A stretch of DNA of 39,467 bases from Gordonia sp. UBA7599 (GTDB lineage Bacteria; Actinomycetota; Actinomycetes; Mycobacteriales; Mycobacteriaceae): the NCBI GenBank assembly GCA_002477755.1, contig DLKD01000118.1:1-39467 (forward strand). The letters are read 5' to 3'. The translations under genes were made by a program, and so were the position numbers. Below the pieces are notes generated by a model. The model had not been told where the DNA came from. It made no database searches and saw only the letters and a list, made by a program, of their open reading frames with translations. Shown one piece after another: positions 24,076 through 32,978 of this stretch. The number at the start of each line of letters is the position of its first letter. The stretch's first letter is position 1.

Positions 24076-24663
24076 ATGGCTGCTCGCCTCGGCGTCCTCG
24101 TGCTGCCCGGCGGCACCGATTACTCCTACAAGCCGTTCTCCCCGCTGCAGAACTCCGCGCTGCGGATGTACCCGTTCACCTGGTCACTGAAGGCCCGTTT
24201 CGGCAGCGCCGTCGACGTCGAGCAGGTCCGCTACCGGGTATACGGCTGGAACGGCGGACAGGCCAGCCCGATGTGGCACGCGCGGGCGGCACTGGACTCG
24301 GTCGCACGCCGCAATCCCGGTGCACCGATCGCCGTGATCGGCCACTCGATGGGCGGGCGGGTCGCCGCCCAGCTCGGCGCTGACCGTCGCGTGCTCGGCG
24401 TCCTCGGACTCGCACCGTGGTGGCAGTTCGCCGACTGGCGCGAGATCAACGGCGGCGCCAAGGTGCTCGCCCTGCACGGCTCCGCCGACACCGTCACCTA
24501 CGCGCGGCGCACCGCCAAGGGCATCGCCGAACTGCGCGAACGCGGCGTCGACGCGACGTATGTCGAGGTTCCCGGAGGCGGTCACGCCATGCTCGACCAC
24601 ATCGCCACCTGGCAGGGTTCGGCGCTCGGTTTTGTCGACGACCTGCTGCGCGATGTTCGGTAA
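24076..24663 (+). CDS. Alpha/beta hydrolase (dienelactone-hydrolase-like size)
   Basis: A 195-residue alpha/beta hydrolase. The nucleophile elbow is VIGHSMGGR with Ser 91, the acid is probably Asp in HGSADTVT, and the His is in PGGGHAM. The N-terminal strand reads LGVLVLPGGTDYSYKPFS. The size fits a minimal core without a cap domain. The substrate is not predictable; a thioesterase or carboxylesterase is most likely. GGAGG lies 10 nt before ATG 24076 and TATCCT near 24025 could be the -10. The MHS transporter follows 83 bp downstream on the same strand. Confidence 0.8.
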   Translation: MAARLGVLVLPGGTDYSYKPFSPLQNSALRMYPFTWSLKARFGSAVDVEQVRYRVYGWNGGQASPMWHARAALDSVARRNPGAPIAVIGHSMGGRVAAQLGADRRVLGVLGLAPWWQFADWREINGGAKVLALHGSADTVTYARRTAKGIAELRERGVDATYVEVPGGGHAMLDHIATWQGSALGFVDDLLRDVR

Positions 24664-24746
24664 TCGCGACGGCGCACCGACTGCCGAGTAACCGCGTAAC
24701 CTCCCCCAAACGGACACTGGTCCGCATCGCACTACGAGGAGGACAA

Positions 24747-26282
24747 ATGGCCGAGCAGGACCCCACACCAGCGACGGCCACCACCGAAACGGTGCGTCCC
24801 CTCGAGGTCTCCGACGTGATCGTCGTCGAGAAATCGAAGATGCGCACGGCCCTCTCCGGTGCCTTCGTCGGCAACTTCATGGAGTGGTACGACTTCGGGA
24901 TCTACGGCTATCTCGCCATCACGATGAAGGAAGTCTTCCTCAAGGAATTCGGCGAGGAACTCGGCTTGACGCTGGCCCTCCTCGGCTTCGCGGTCTCCTT
25001 CCTCGTCCGCCCGCTCGGCGGCATCATCCTCGGGCCGATCGGCGACCGGATCGGCCGACAGCGCGTCCTCTACTTCACGATGGCGATCATGGCCAGCGCC
25101 ACCGCGCTGATCGGATTGCTGCCGACGTCGGACCAGATGGAGTCGTGGTTGGGCGAGGGCAAGGGCATGCTGGTGATCATCCCGCTGTACCTGCTGAAGA
25201 TGCTGCAGGGCTTCTCCACCGGCGGTGAGTTCGCCGGCGCCTCGACCTACGTCGCAGAGTTCTCCCCCGACAAGCAGCGCGGCTTCTGGGCGTCGATGCT
25301 GAACATGGGCTCCTACCTCGGCTTCGCCGCCGGAGCTTCGGTCGTGGCACTGACGACGGTGAGTTTGGGCACCGACACGATGGAAGACTGGGGCTGGCGC
25401 GTCCCGTTCCTCGTCGCACTTCCGTTGGGTGCGGTGGCCATCTGGTTCCGCTTGCGCATCCCGGAGACCCCGAGCTTCGAGATGACCGCCGAAGAGCAAG
25501 CCGCGGCCGCCGAGGCAGAGGTGAAGCTCGACCCCCACGACCTGCGGGTGCGCCACGGTGTCGGCGGTCTCATCCGCTACTACTGGAAGCCGATTCTCAT
25601 CGGTATCTCCCTCGTCGCCGCTGAGGGCACAGCGGGTTATGCCCTGACCAGCTACATGCCGACCTACCTGGAGAAAGAGGTCGACGTCGAGCCACTGCAG
25701 GCAGCGGTCGCGACGGTCCCGGTGCTGGTCGTCATGTCGCTCATACTGCCGTTCATCGGCCGGTGGTCCGACCGCATCGGCCGAAAGCCGATCTACTACA
25801 TCGCAGTGCTGTCGACGCTGCTACTCATGCTGCCGGCGTTCAAGATCCTGCAGCAGTCTCACAACCACCGCTGGGTCACGTTCGTCGCACTGGGGATGGT
25901 GGCCATCCCGGTTGCCTTCTATGTCTCGATGACCGCCTCGGCGCTGCCCGCGCTTTTCCCGACGGCATCACGGTTCGGCGGCATGGGCCTGACCTACAAC
26001 ATCGCCGCCTCCCTGTTCGCGGGCACGACACCGCTAGTCGCCGATCTACTCGTTAACTGGACCGACAACAAGTTCGCCCCCGCGCTCTACATCATGTTCT
26101 TCGCCGCGATCGCACTCTTCGCACTGCGAGCGATGCCTGAGTCCGCGAAGAGGCCATTGCTGGGTTCAGGGCCGACCGTCGCGTCGATCGAGGATGCCGA
26201 AGAGCTGGTCGCGACGCAGGACGACAATCCGTACCTCGACAAATCGGCGATGCCGATGCTCCTCGTCGCCGGGAGGTCCTAG
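24747..26282 (+). CDS. MHS-family major facilitator transporter (ProP-like)
   Basis: A 511-residue, 12-TM metabolite:H+ symporter. The family signature GAFVGNFMEWYDFGIYGYLA opens TM1, MFS motif A is GPIGDRIGRQRVL, and the second copy in the C-half is GRWSDRIGRKPIYY. A central hydrophilic loop (EEQAAAAEAEVKLDPHDL) separates the halves. MHS members import dicarboxylates, betaines, proline or aromatic acids; the substrate is not resolvable here. ATG 24747 has GAGGAGG 6 nt upstream. A longer open frame extends back to 24417 but lies inside the hydrolase gene in another frame and is ignored. It ends 11 bp from the convergent DUF202 gene. Confidence 0.92.
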   Translation: MAEQDPTPATATTETVRPLEVSDVIVVEKSKMRTALSGAFVGNFMEWYDFGIYGYLAITMKEVFLKEFGEELGLTLALLGFAVSFLVRPLGGIILGPIGDRIGRQRVLYFTMAIMASATALIGLLPTSDQMESWLGEGKGMLVIIPLYLLKMLQGFSTGGEFAGASTYVAEFSPDKQRGFWASMLNMGSYLGFAAGASVVALTTVSLGTDTMEDWGWRVPFLVALPLGAVAIWFRLRIPETPSFEMTAEEQAAAAEAEVKLDPHDLRVRHGVGGLIRYYWKPILIGISLVAAEGTAGYALTSYMPTYLEKEVDVEPLQAAVATVPVLVVMSLILPFIGRWSDRIGRKPIYYIAVLSTLLLMLPAFKILQQSHNHRWVTFVALGMVAIPVAFYVSMTASALPALFPTASRFGGMGLTYNIAASLFAGTTPLVADLLVNWTDNKFAPALYIMFFAAIALFALRAMPESAKRPLLGSGPTVASIEDAEELVATQDDNPYLDKSAMPMLLVAGRS

Positions 26283-26293
26283 CCGTCAGCGCC

Positions 26294-26674
26294 CTACAGG
26301 CGCCATGCGACGGCGACGAGCGCGACCATCCCGAGGATCATGATCAGACCGGCCATGATCCCTGCCAGCGAGAAGGGCAGGTCGGGGTCTTCGCGCCGCA
26401 TGTCTTTGGACTGCTGAAAGTGCTGGATCGTCGCGAGGACCAGCGCCAGCATCCCGACGATGATCATCGTCAGTCCGACGACGAGCGGACTGGTGATCGT
26501 CTCCTTGTGCTCCTCTTGGCGGTATTCGAAGAACTTGAAGATGGTGAACCCGAAGGCGATCAACGAGGTGCTCGTGCGGATCCAAGCCATCGTCGTGCGC
26601 TCGAGTGCGAGCCGGGTGCGCTCGAGCGCCAGCTGCGTCGACCGGTCGAACTCGAGGGGTTCGTCAGCGGTCAC
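26294..26674 (-). CDS. DUF202 (YidH-type) membrane protein
   Basis: A 126-residue protein with the DUF202 signature LALERTTMAWIRTSTSLIAFGFTIFKFFEY at TM1, then TM2 (PLVVGLTMIIVGMLALVLATI) and TM3 (SLAGIMAGLIMILGMVALVAVAWRL). DUF202 proteins are small three-helix membrane proteins of unknown function. The GTG start at 26674 overlaps the stop of the upstream six-TM gene by 4 bp (GTGA), which implies translational coupling. It is the third gene of the sulfatase operon. A role as partner of the six-TM protein is inferred only from the coupling. Confidence 0.88.
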   Translation of the reverse strand: MTADEPLEFDRSTQLALERTRLALERTTMAWIRTSTSLIAFGFTIFKFFEYRQEEHKETITSPLVVGLTMIIVGMLALVLATIQHFQQSKDMRREDPDLPFSLAGIMAGLIMILGMVALVAVAWRL

Positions 26675-27324
26675 CGGGCCGTACCGGCGGCCGCCACCCA
26701 GTGGTGCGATCGGGCCAGGATCATCACACTGACGACGAGCACCCAGATGGGAAATGCCAGCAGGACCCACTTCGACAGGTCGCTGACGAACAGCAGCGCG
26801 ACGGCCGATACGTAGGTGAGGACCACCAGCCACGTCGGCATCGTCTTGGTCTTCAACCAGATCGTGGCGAGCGACATCATGAACACCGCACCCATCCGCA
26901 AGGCGAAGGTCTTGCTCGCCGACGCGGCGAAGCCGGCGCCGAAGGACATCATCGTCCGACCCGTCTCGGTGTCGGAACCCTTGCTCGCGACCACGACGCC
27001 CACTGCCCCGGCGGTGGCCACCAGCATCAGTGCCAAGAACAGCAGACCACTGGCCAGGAAGACCGTCGAATAGAACCGGTCCTCGACCCGGCCCAGGTAG
27101 TCCCGCACGACAGCGATGAACCAGAGGAACGCGATCGCAGCAAAGGGCATCAGGTGCGCGGCCAGCGTGATCCGAGAACACAGTTCCGAGGACAAAGGCC
27201 CGGTGATGTCCTCCCCGTCGTCGGGCATCGAGCCGTGGAGCAGCACGATGGCAACGCCGAACAACAGGGCGAACAGCACGCCGGCCAAGGCCGCCGCCTT
27301 GGGCGTAGTCAATGGATTGGGCAC
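26671..27324 (-). CDS. Six-helix integral membrane protein of the sulfatase operon
   Basis: A 217-residue protein that I do not recognise. Six hydrophobic segments are visible, near residues 10-30, 52-73, 88-113, 133-152, 162-180 and 185-203. Polar features within or near helices include ELCSRITLAAH, WFIAVVRDYLGRVEDRFYS and KTFALRMG, so a channel, transporter or heme-free membrane subunit are all conceivable. GTG 27324 follows AAGGTGA. It lies 12 bp after the sulfatase stop and overlaps the DUF202 gene by 4 bp. The tight packing suggests a membrane complex or exporter linked to the sulfatase. Confidence 0.8.
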   Translation of the reverse strand: MPNPLTTPKAAALAGVLFALLFGVAIVLLHGSMPDDGEDITGPLSSELCSRITLAAHLMPFAAIAFLWFIAVVRDYLGRVEDRFYSTVFLASGLLFLALMLVATAGAVGVVVASKGSDTETGRTMMSFGAGFAASASKTFALRMGAVFMMSLATIWLKTKTMPTWLVVLTYVSAVALLFVSDLSKWVLLAFPIWVLVVSVMILARSHHWVAAAGTAR

Positions 27325-27336
27325 GTCGTCACCTTC

Positions 27337-29679
27337 TCATGTGTAGGCGACGTGGACCCGGTGGATTCGCCCTTCGAAGGCGAAGGGCGCCCGTTCCCGG
27401 TAGTCCATCGATACGGGCGAGCCCAGGCAGGTCCCGATGTCGAGGCAGTCGTTGGCCGTGAACAGTATCGGCACGCTGACAGGTACCTTTCCGGCGGCGA
27501 CGGTCGTACCGTCGATCGTGACAGTGATGTCAAGTGCCCCAGCCGGACTCGCATCGGTGTGCGTCGTCGTCACAACGAGGGTTGTCCGGCCAGCCGACAC
27601 CTTCGCCGCCGAACGAATCTTCGTGCGCTGCATGAGGAACAGGTTGTACTCATAGGTGAGGTAGCCATCATCCAAGTAGCAGGTGAGCCCGCCGGCACCC
27701 GACCCGAGCGCGTACAGCACCCCACTCGCGTTCTTGGGGATGTCGACGTCCATCGTCACCACATTGTTCTTGGTACCCAACGCCGGGGCGCAGAACTCGG
27801 GCATCCGGGTCATGTCCCCGGCGAAATCCCACTCCCGGTAGGGCGGTGCGACTCGCAACTCGGGGTGGTAAACAGGCACCCACAGGCCGCCGCCGACCGG
27901 GAGCACCTCGTTCTTCGCAGCCTCCACCATGAAGATCTCTCGCATCTGGGCGAGCTTTTCGGGCTGCTCGGCGGCCAAGTCATGTGCTTGCGACCAGTCC
28001 TCGTCGAGGTTGTACAGCTCCCAGACGTCCTCGTCGGGCGTCCAGGTGGCCATGCCTGGAGGCAGTCCCGGCACCCATGGCAGCCGCGGACCGGCGGCAC
28101 CGGCCAACCAGCCCTCGTGATAGATGCCGCGGCTGCCCATGATCTCGAAGTACTGCGTTTCCTTGCCGCCCGCTGCTGTCCGATCGGTCAGGGTCGCGGC
28201 GAAGCTGGCGCCCGCAATCGGCATCTGCGGCTCGCCGTTCACCGTCTGCGGCGGGACGATTCCAAGGATCTCGTAGATGGTCGGCACGACGTCGTTGCAG
28301 TGCAGGAACTGATCGCGCGGCACCGCGTCGGGCTTGATCTTGGCCGGCCAGCGGATCGCCATCGGATTGCGGGTTCCACCCAGGTGCGAGGCCATCAGCT
28401 TCATGCCCTTGTACGGCGTGCTGCCCGCCCACGCCCACGCGGCGTTGTACTGGTTGTCCACGAGCGGCGAGCCCAGCACATCGAGACCACCGAGTTCGTC
28501 GAGCGCATCGATATGCTGGCGCACCGTTGTCGGGATGCCGTTCTGCGCGAGCAACTCGGAGATGGTGCCGTTCTGGCCCTCACCCGACGATCCGTTGTCA
28601 CCCCAGATATAGACGAACAGGGTGTTGTCCGCGTAGCCGAGTGCTTCGAGTTCGTCGTTGAGTCGGCCGACCTGGACGTCGACGTGCTCGCCGAAACCAG
28701 CGGCGACTTCCATCAACCGGCGCTGGAACGGCTTCTCGTCGTCGGGGATGTCGTCCCACGCCGCCATCTGCTCGTGGCGCTCGGTGAGCTCGCAATCCTG
28801 CGGGATCCAGCCCTTTTCCTTGGCGCGGGCGTACACGCGGTCGCGGTAGGCGTCCCAGCCGTCGTCGAACTTGCCGGCGTACTTGTCGGCCCACTCCTTC
28901 ATGATGTGGTGCGGGCCATGCAAGCAGCCGCTGGCCCAGTACATGAAGAACGGTTTGTCGGCGTTGAACGCCTTGTGCTGGCGCAACCAGGAGATGGCCT
29001 CGTCGGCCAGGTCTTCGGAGAGGTGGTAGCCCTCCTCTGCGGTGCGGGGAGGTGGAACGATCGTGGTGTTGCGGACGAGGTTGGGCTCGTACTGCGACGC
29101 CTCACCGGCGAGGAAGCCGTAGAAGTGCTCGAACCCCAGCCCGGTCGGCCAGTTGTCGAACGGCCCGGCCGCGGTGGTCTCCTCGGCGGGCGTGTTGTGC
29201 CACTTGCCGAAGGCCGACGTCGCGTAGCCGTACTGGCGGAGCACCTCGGCGACGGTGGCACTGGACCGAGGGATCTTGCCCGCGTAGCCGTCCCAGTCGT
29301 TGGCCAGTTCCGCGATTTGGCCGTTGCCGATCTCGTGGTGGTTGCGCCCGGTCAGCAGCGACGCGCGCGTCGGCGAGCACATGGCCGTCGTGTGGAACCG
29401 GTTGTAGGTGACACCCTCGTCGCAGATCTTGTCCAGCGTCGAGGTCGTGACCTCGCCGCCGAACGTCGACGGCAGGCCCGGGCCGGCGTCGTCGATGAGG
29501 ACGATGACGATATTGGGCGAGCCGTCGTGCAAGCGCTTGGGGATCTGACGCGGATGGTAGGTCGACTCCTGCAGGGTTCGACCCGCGATGCTGCCCGACG
29601 GCACCGGCGGGAAGGGCAGTACGCCGCCGTCGGGCAGCACCGGTGAGATCACGCCGTCATCGGCCGTCTTCGAAGCCAT
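27337..29679 (-). CDS. Type I arylsulfatase (AtsD-like, formylglycine-dependent)
   Basis: A 780-residue sulfatase, close in size to the mycobacterial AtsD. The metal site begins with LIDDAG (Asp 63, Asp 64). The formylglycine signature is CSPTRASLLTGR, with Cys 101 to be oxidised by a formylglycine-generating enzyme that is not in this window. FGKWHN, HGPHH and WGDNGSSGEG supply the other ligands. About 200 C-terminal residues form an extra beta-rich domain. No signal peptide is seen, so the enzyme is probably cytosolic and acts on imported sulfate esters. AGGAGA precedes ATG 29679. It heads the three-gene operon and is divergent from the AraC gene. Confidence 0.92.
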   Translation of the reverse strand: MASKTADDGVISPVLPDGGVLPFPPVPSGSIAGRTLQESTYHPRQIPKRLHDGSPNIVIVLIDDAGPGLPSTFGGEVTTSTLDKICDEGVTYNRFHTTAMCSPTRASLLTGRNHHEIGNGQIAELANDWDGYAGKIPRSSATVAEVLRQYGYATSAFGKWHNTPAEETTAAGPFDNWPTGLGFEHFYGFLAGEASQYEPNLVRNTTIVPPPRTAEEGYHLSEDLADEAISWLRQHKAFNADKPFFMYWASGCLHGPHHIMKEWADKYAGKFDDGWDAYRDRVYARAKEKGWIPQDCELTERHEQMAAWDDIPDDEKPFQRRLMEVAAGFGEHVDVQVGRLNDELEALGYADNTLFVYIWGDNGSSGEGQNGTISELLAQNGIPTTVRQHIDALDELGGLDVLGSPLVDNQYNAAWAWAGSTPYKGMKLMASHLGGTRNPMAIRWPAKIKPDAVPRDQFLHCNDVVPTIYEILGIVPPQTVNGEPQMPIAGASFAATLTDRTAAGGKETQYFEIMGSRGIYHEGWLAGAAGPRLPWVPGLPPGMATWTPDEDVWELYNLDEDWSQAHDLAAEQPEKLAQMREIFMVEAAKNEVLPVGGGLWVPVYHPELRVAPPYREWDFAGDMTRMPEFCAPALGTKNNVVTMDVDIPKNASGVLYALGSGAGGLTCYLDDGYLTYEYNLFLMQRTKIRSAAKVSAGRTTLVVTTTHTDASPAGALDITVTIDGTTVAAGKVPVSVPILFTANDCLDIGTCLGSPVSMDYRERAPFAFEGRIHRVHVAYT

Positions 29680-29790
29680 CGGGACTCTCCTAGTCTCGGC
29701 AAACCGCCAGGTACGAGGGGTACGAGATGGGGACCGCCCGGCACGGCCCCCATCCCGGGACTCACGCTAGGCGGCAACGGGACTGCGGGT

Positions 29791-29827
29791 CTTGACACTT
29801 CAAGACAGATACTTGACAGTTCAAGAC
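29791..29827. promoter_or_regulatory. Two 16-bp palindromic repeats, 21-bp period, upstream of the AraC gene
   Basis: CTTGACACTTCAAGAC at 29791-29806 and CTTGACAGTTCAAGAC at 29812-29827 differ at one base. Each contains the inverted repeat CTTGA/TCAAG. The 21-bp period puts them on one face of the helix. They touch the AraC start codon and lie about 110-150 bp before the sulfatase start. They are the probable binding sites of the divergent AraC-type regulator. Confidence 0.65.
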
Positions 29828-30844
29828 ATGCCCCTGATTCGCGGTACCGCACTGGTCGAATTCCCCGAGCTGATCACACAGCTCGGCGGCGACCCGCTGA
29901 GTTTCATCGAGTCAGCCGGTCTCGATTACGCGGACATCGGCCGCCACGACCGATTCATCTCGCTGCCGGGCGGGATCCGGGCGCTCGAGGACGCGTCAGC
30001 ATCCTTGGACGTACCCGATCTCGGCCGGCGCCTGGCCACGCGACAGGGGATCGACATCCTCGGCCCGGTCGGCCTGGCCGGACGCAACGCGGAAACCGTG
30101 GCCGAGGCCTTCGCCATCTTCGACCGGTTCATGGCCGCGTACAGCCCATCGATCAGCGCACGCATGGTGCCGGACCCCGCCGCCGCCGATCGCTACCGTT
30201 TCGAGTTCGACTACTTGCTCAAGCCCGAACCGTGGAGCCAGGCAATCGAACTCTCCATGGGCGTGGTCCTCAAGCTTCTTCGCCTCTTCCTCGGCCCGAC
30301 GTACTGCCCCCTCGCCGTCCACCTCCCGCACGCCCCGCTGTCTTCGCCCGATTCCTACCGCGGCTACTTCGGCTGTCGCGCGGAGTTCTCCGAACCGGTG
30401 GCCGCGTTTACGCTCCGAACCAGCGACTTGGAGCGACGCCTGCCAACCGATCGGTTGGCACATCAGACGGCAATCGATTTCCTGTCGTCCACCGTCGGCG
30501 ACTACAACACCACGACGAGCGCCGCTGCGGGCACCCTGATCCGGCAACTCTTACCGTCGGGCGCAGTCCGGCTCGACGACGTCGCGCGCTACCTCGACCT
30601 CCACCCGAAGGCGCTTCAGCGCAAACTCACCGCCGAGGGAGTCAGCTTCGAGGACCTGGTCGATACCACGCGTCGCGAGACCGCCAGAAGACTGCTGCTC
30701 GACACCGACATGAGCCTGGACCACCTCTGCCGTGAACTCGGCTACGCCGAACAGAGTGTGCTCACCCGGTCCTGCCGCCGATGGTTCGGGATGCCGCCCA
30801 CCGCTTTCCGGAAGAGTGCGGGCGCGCGCACCGTCGAGGATTGA
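29828..30844 (+). CDS. AraC-family regulator with arabinose-binding-like N-domain (OruR/VirS type)
   Basis: A 338-residue regulator. The N-terminal ligand domain begins MPLIRGTALVEFPELITQLGGDP, typical of the Arabinose_bd group. The C-terminal AraC HTH pair is clear: VRLDDVARYLDLHPKALQRKLTAEGVSFEDLVDTTRRETARRLLLDTDMSLDHLCRELGYAEQS, then WFGMPPTAFRK. ATG 29828 is chosen because homologues start here; the TTG at 29792 in frame would place the operators inside the gene. There is no ribosome binding site. It probably activates the divergent sulfatase operon in response to a hydrophobic or sulfate-ester ligand. Confidence 0.88.
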   Translation: MPLIRGTALVEFPELITQLGGDPLSFIESAGLDYADIGRHDRFISLPGGIRALEDASASLDVPDLGRRLATRQGIDILGPVGLAGRNAETVAEAFAIFDRFMAAYSPSISARMVPDPAAADRYRFEFDYLLKPEPWSQAIELSMGVVLKLLRLFLGPTYCPLAVHLPHAPLSSPDSYRGYFGCRAEFSEPVAAFTLRTSDLERRLPTDRLAHQTAIDFLSSTVGDYNTTTSAAAGTLIRQLLPSGAVRLDDVARYLDLHPKALQRKLTAEGVSFEDLVDTTRRETARRLLLDTDMSLDHLCRELGYAEQSVLTRSCRRWFGMPPTAFRKSAGARTVED

Positions 30845-30852
30845 CCTCGTAA

Positions 30853-30916
30853 CGCAGAACGAGCGCGGTCGCAGGTGGATTTGTCATCCACCAGCGACCG
30901 CGCCCGACGTTCTGCG
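30853..30916. terminator. Large bidirectional terminator between the AraC and rpf genes
   Basis: A long, slightly interrupted stem: CGCAGAACG at 30853-30861 pairs with CGTTCTGCG at 30908-30916, and the GC-rich inner parts (GCGCGGTCGC and GCGACCGCGC, then GGTGGAT and ATCCACC) pair around a TTGTC loop. It serves two converging genes. Confidence 0.8.
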
Positions 30917-30928
30917 CGGTATCAGCTC

Positions 30929-31366
<438 letters not shown>

Positions 31367-31408
31367 GCGCAATTCTTCGGCATTTCTGCGCATTTCCCCA
31401 GTTCAGAT

Positions 31409-31414
31409 ACGTTA
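31409..31414 (-). promoter_or_regulatory. Candidate -10 element (TAACGT) for rpf
   Basis: TAnnnT on the minus strand, predicting a transcription start near 31402 and a leader of about 145 nt. The -35 is weak, which fits dependence on an activator. Confidence 0.4.
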
Positions 31415-31452
31415 TCGTTCTGTTATACAGCCGTGATTGTCCCTATATTCTC

Positions 31453-31468
31453 TGTGAGGCGACTCACG
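31453..31468. promoter_or_regulatory. CRP/GlxR-like site TGTGAGGCGACTCACG upstream of rpf
   Basis: It matches TGTGA-N6-TCACA at nine of ten conserved positions. The centre (31460.5) is about 58-60 bp upstream of the predicted start, near the classical -61.5 activating position. CRP control of an rpf gene is established in Mycobacterium tuberculosis (rpfA); the inference here rests on that. Confidence 0.55.
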
Positions 31469-31479
31469 GCTGAGCAGGG

Positions 31480-32841
31480 CTAATCGTGACCGTCGCCACA
31501 GTGGGACAGCGAGTCGGCGAACCCCGGGGTCAGGGGAACGAAGCCGGTCTTCTTCACGACCCGCGCAATGTTCTTCCTGATCGTCTTCGAGTCGATGTAG
31601 CCCTTGTGCCGATCCGACTCGACAAGCGCGAGGCCGCCGCTCAGGTCGGGGTTGTCCCTCACGATGAGGTCGTCGAATCGAGCGGCCAGGGCGGGGGCGC
31701 GATCCTGTGCGGCGACGTACTGCGCCACCAGGTTCGAGATGTTGTCGAACAGCGTGTAGGCGCTTGAGTTGGTCTCGATGTAGCCGAGGGTGAACAAGTT
31801 CTTGTGAGTACGGTTGAACGCCGTCAAGTACTGGGCGGGACGGTCACCGTTCCATGCGAAGTAGCTCTCGTCGACGTAGGGGATCGTCATTTGATACCCG
31901 GTCGCGTAGAGGACCAGGTCGACCTGCTCGCGACTGCCGTCGACGAACACGACGTCGGGACCGTCGAAGTGGTCGATCTCCGGGACCACCGTGAGGTCGC
32001 CGTGCTGGAGGTGGTGCAGCAATTGGCTGTTCAGGAGCGGATGGGATTCAAAGAGCCGGTGGTCGGGCTTGGGCAGCCCCCACCGCGTCAAATCGCCGAC
32101 GATCAGCCGGAGCAGCCCAGTCATCACCGGACGTTCGATCCAGCGCGGGATGGCGACGGGCCCGTCGTCGAGTTGGTCCACGGGCACACCGAATAGGTGT
32201 TTGGGAATGACGTGGTAGCCGCGGCGGGTGCTGATGAACGCCACGTCGGCGTGCTGTGCGGCGTCGCAGCCGATATCGGCAGCCGAGTTTCCCAGGCCGA
32301 CGACGAGCACTCGCTTGCCTTGGAATTCACGGGCGCTCCGATGCGTCACCGCATGCCTGATCTCACCGTCGAATTCACCCAGGTGCTGCGGCATCCGCGG
32401 GGACCAGTTCGTGCCGGAAGCGCAGACCACCCCCTTGTACCGGCGGGTTGTGCCGTCGTCTGTCGTGACGAGCCAGCCATCGCCATCCTCCTCAACGCGC
32501 GCGACACCGTTGTTGAACTCGATCCCGTCGACAAGCCCGAAATCGTCGGCGAAGGACTGCGTGTATTGGAGGATCTGCTTGCGGGTCGGGTAGTCGGCGA
32601 ACGACTTGGGCATCGGATAGTCGTAGAAACCCGACATGTCGCGGGAGGAGATGAAGTGGGCCGACTCGTACATCGGGCTACCCGGGTTCTCGATGTCCCA
32701 GATGCCCCCGACACCACTGTGTCGCTCGAATTGGTCGTAGTCGACGCCGTAGATGCGGAACATCCGAGCGACACTCAGGCCAGCCGGACCGGCACCCACG
32801 ATTGCGACGGCGGCACTGCGGTCGACGATGTTCTCCGTCAT
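31480..32841 (-). CDS. Flavin-containing monooxygenase (FMO/Baeyer-Villiger-like)
   Basis: A 453-residue class B flavoprotein monooxygenase. FAD binding is at VAIVGAGPAGLS (residues 12-23), the NADPH-binding motif is VLVVGLGNSAADIG, the FMO fingerprint region reads GEFDGEIRHAVTHR, and the conserved YATGY lies near the C-terminal third. It would oxygenate a soft nucleophile or a ketone using NADPH and O2. ATG 32841 has AAGGAT 8 nt upstream. A longer frame back to 33189 would run through the tmRNA terminator and gene, so it is rejected. rpf lies 224 bp downstream with its own promoter. Confidence 0.9.
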   Translation of the reverse strand: MTENIVDRSAAVAIVGAGPAGLSVARMFRIYGVDYDQFERHSGVGGIWDIENPGSPMYESAHFISSRDMSGFYDYPMPKSFADYPTRKQILQYTQSFADDFGLVDGIEFNNGVARVEEDGDGWLVTTDDGTTRRYKGVVCASGTNWSPRMPQHLGEFDGEIRHAVTHRSAREFQGKRVLVVGLGNSAADIGCDAAQHADVAFISTRRGYHVIPKHLFGVPVDQLDDGPVAIPRWIERPVMTGLLRLIVGDLTRWGLPKPDHRLFESHPLLNSQLLHHLQHGDLTVVPEIDHFDGPDVVFVDGSREQVDLVLYATGYQMTIPYVDESYFAWNGDRPAQYLTAFNRTHKNLFTLGYIETNSSAYTLFDNISNLVAQYVAAQDRAPALAARFDDLIVRDNPDLSGGLALVESDRHKGYIDSKTIRKNIARVVKKTGFVPLTPGFADSLSHCGDGHD

Positions 32842-32941
32842 GGTCAACCATCCTTGCAAATCCAACACGGCTGGGGGCTGTCCCACACAAGCCGGCGTCG
32901 TAGGCCTACCCGCCACGTTGGAAACGTGCTCGGTGCATGAG

Positions 32942-32974
32942 AAAGGCCCCCGACCGTGCCGGTCGGGGGCCTTT
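32942..32974 (-). terminator. Rho-independent terminator of tmRNA
   Basis: A 14-bp perfect stem (arms 32942-32955 and 32961-32974) with a GTGCC loop. On the minus strand it is followed by CTTTCTC, a short U-rich run, 4 nt beyond the tmRNA 3' end. Confidence 0.9.
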
Positions 32975-32978
32975 GCCG

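Noticed and set aside
26605-29646. A 1013-codon plus-strand frame opposite the sulfatase and six-TM genes
   Set aside because: Compositionally biased and with no motif, while the minus strand holds three coherent genes with ribosome binding sites and short overlaps.
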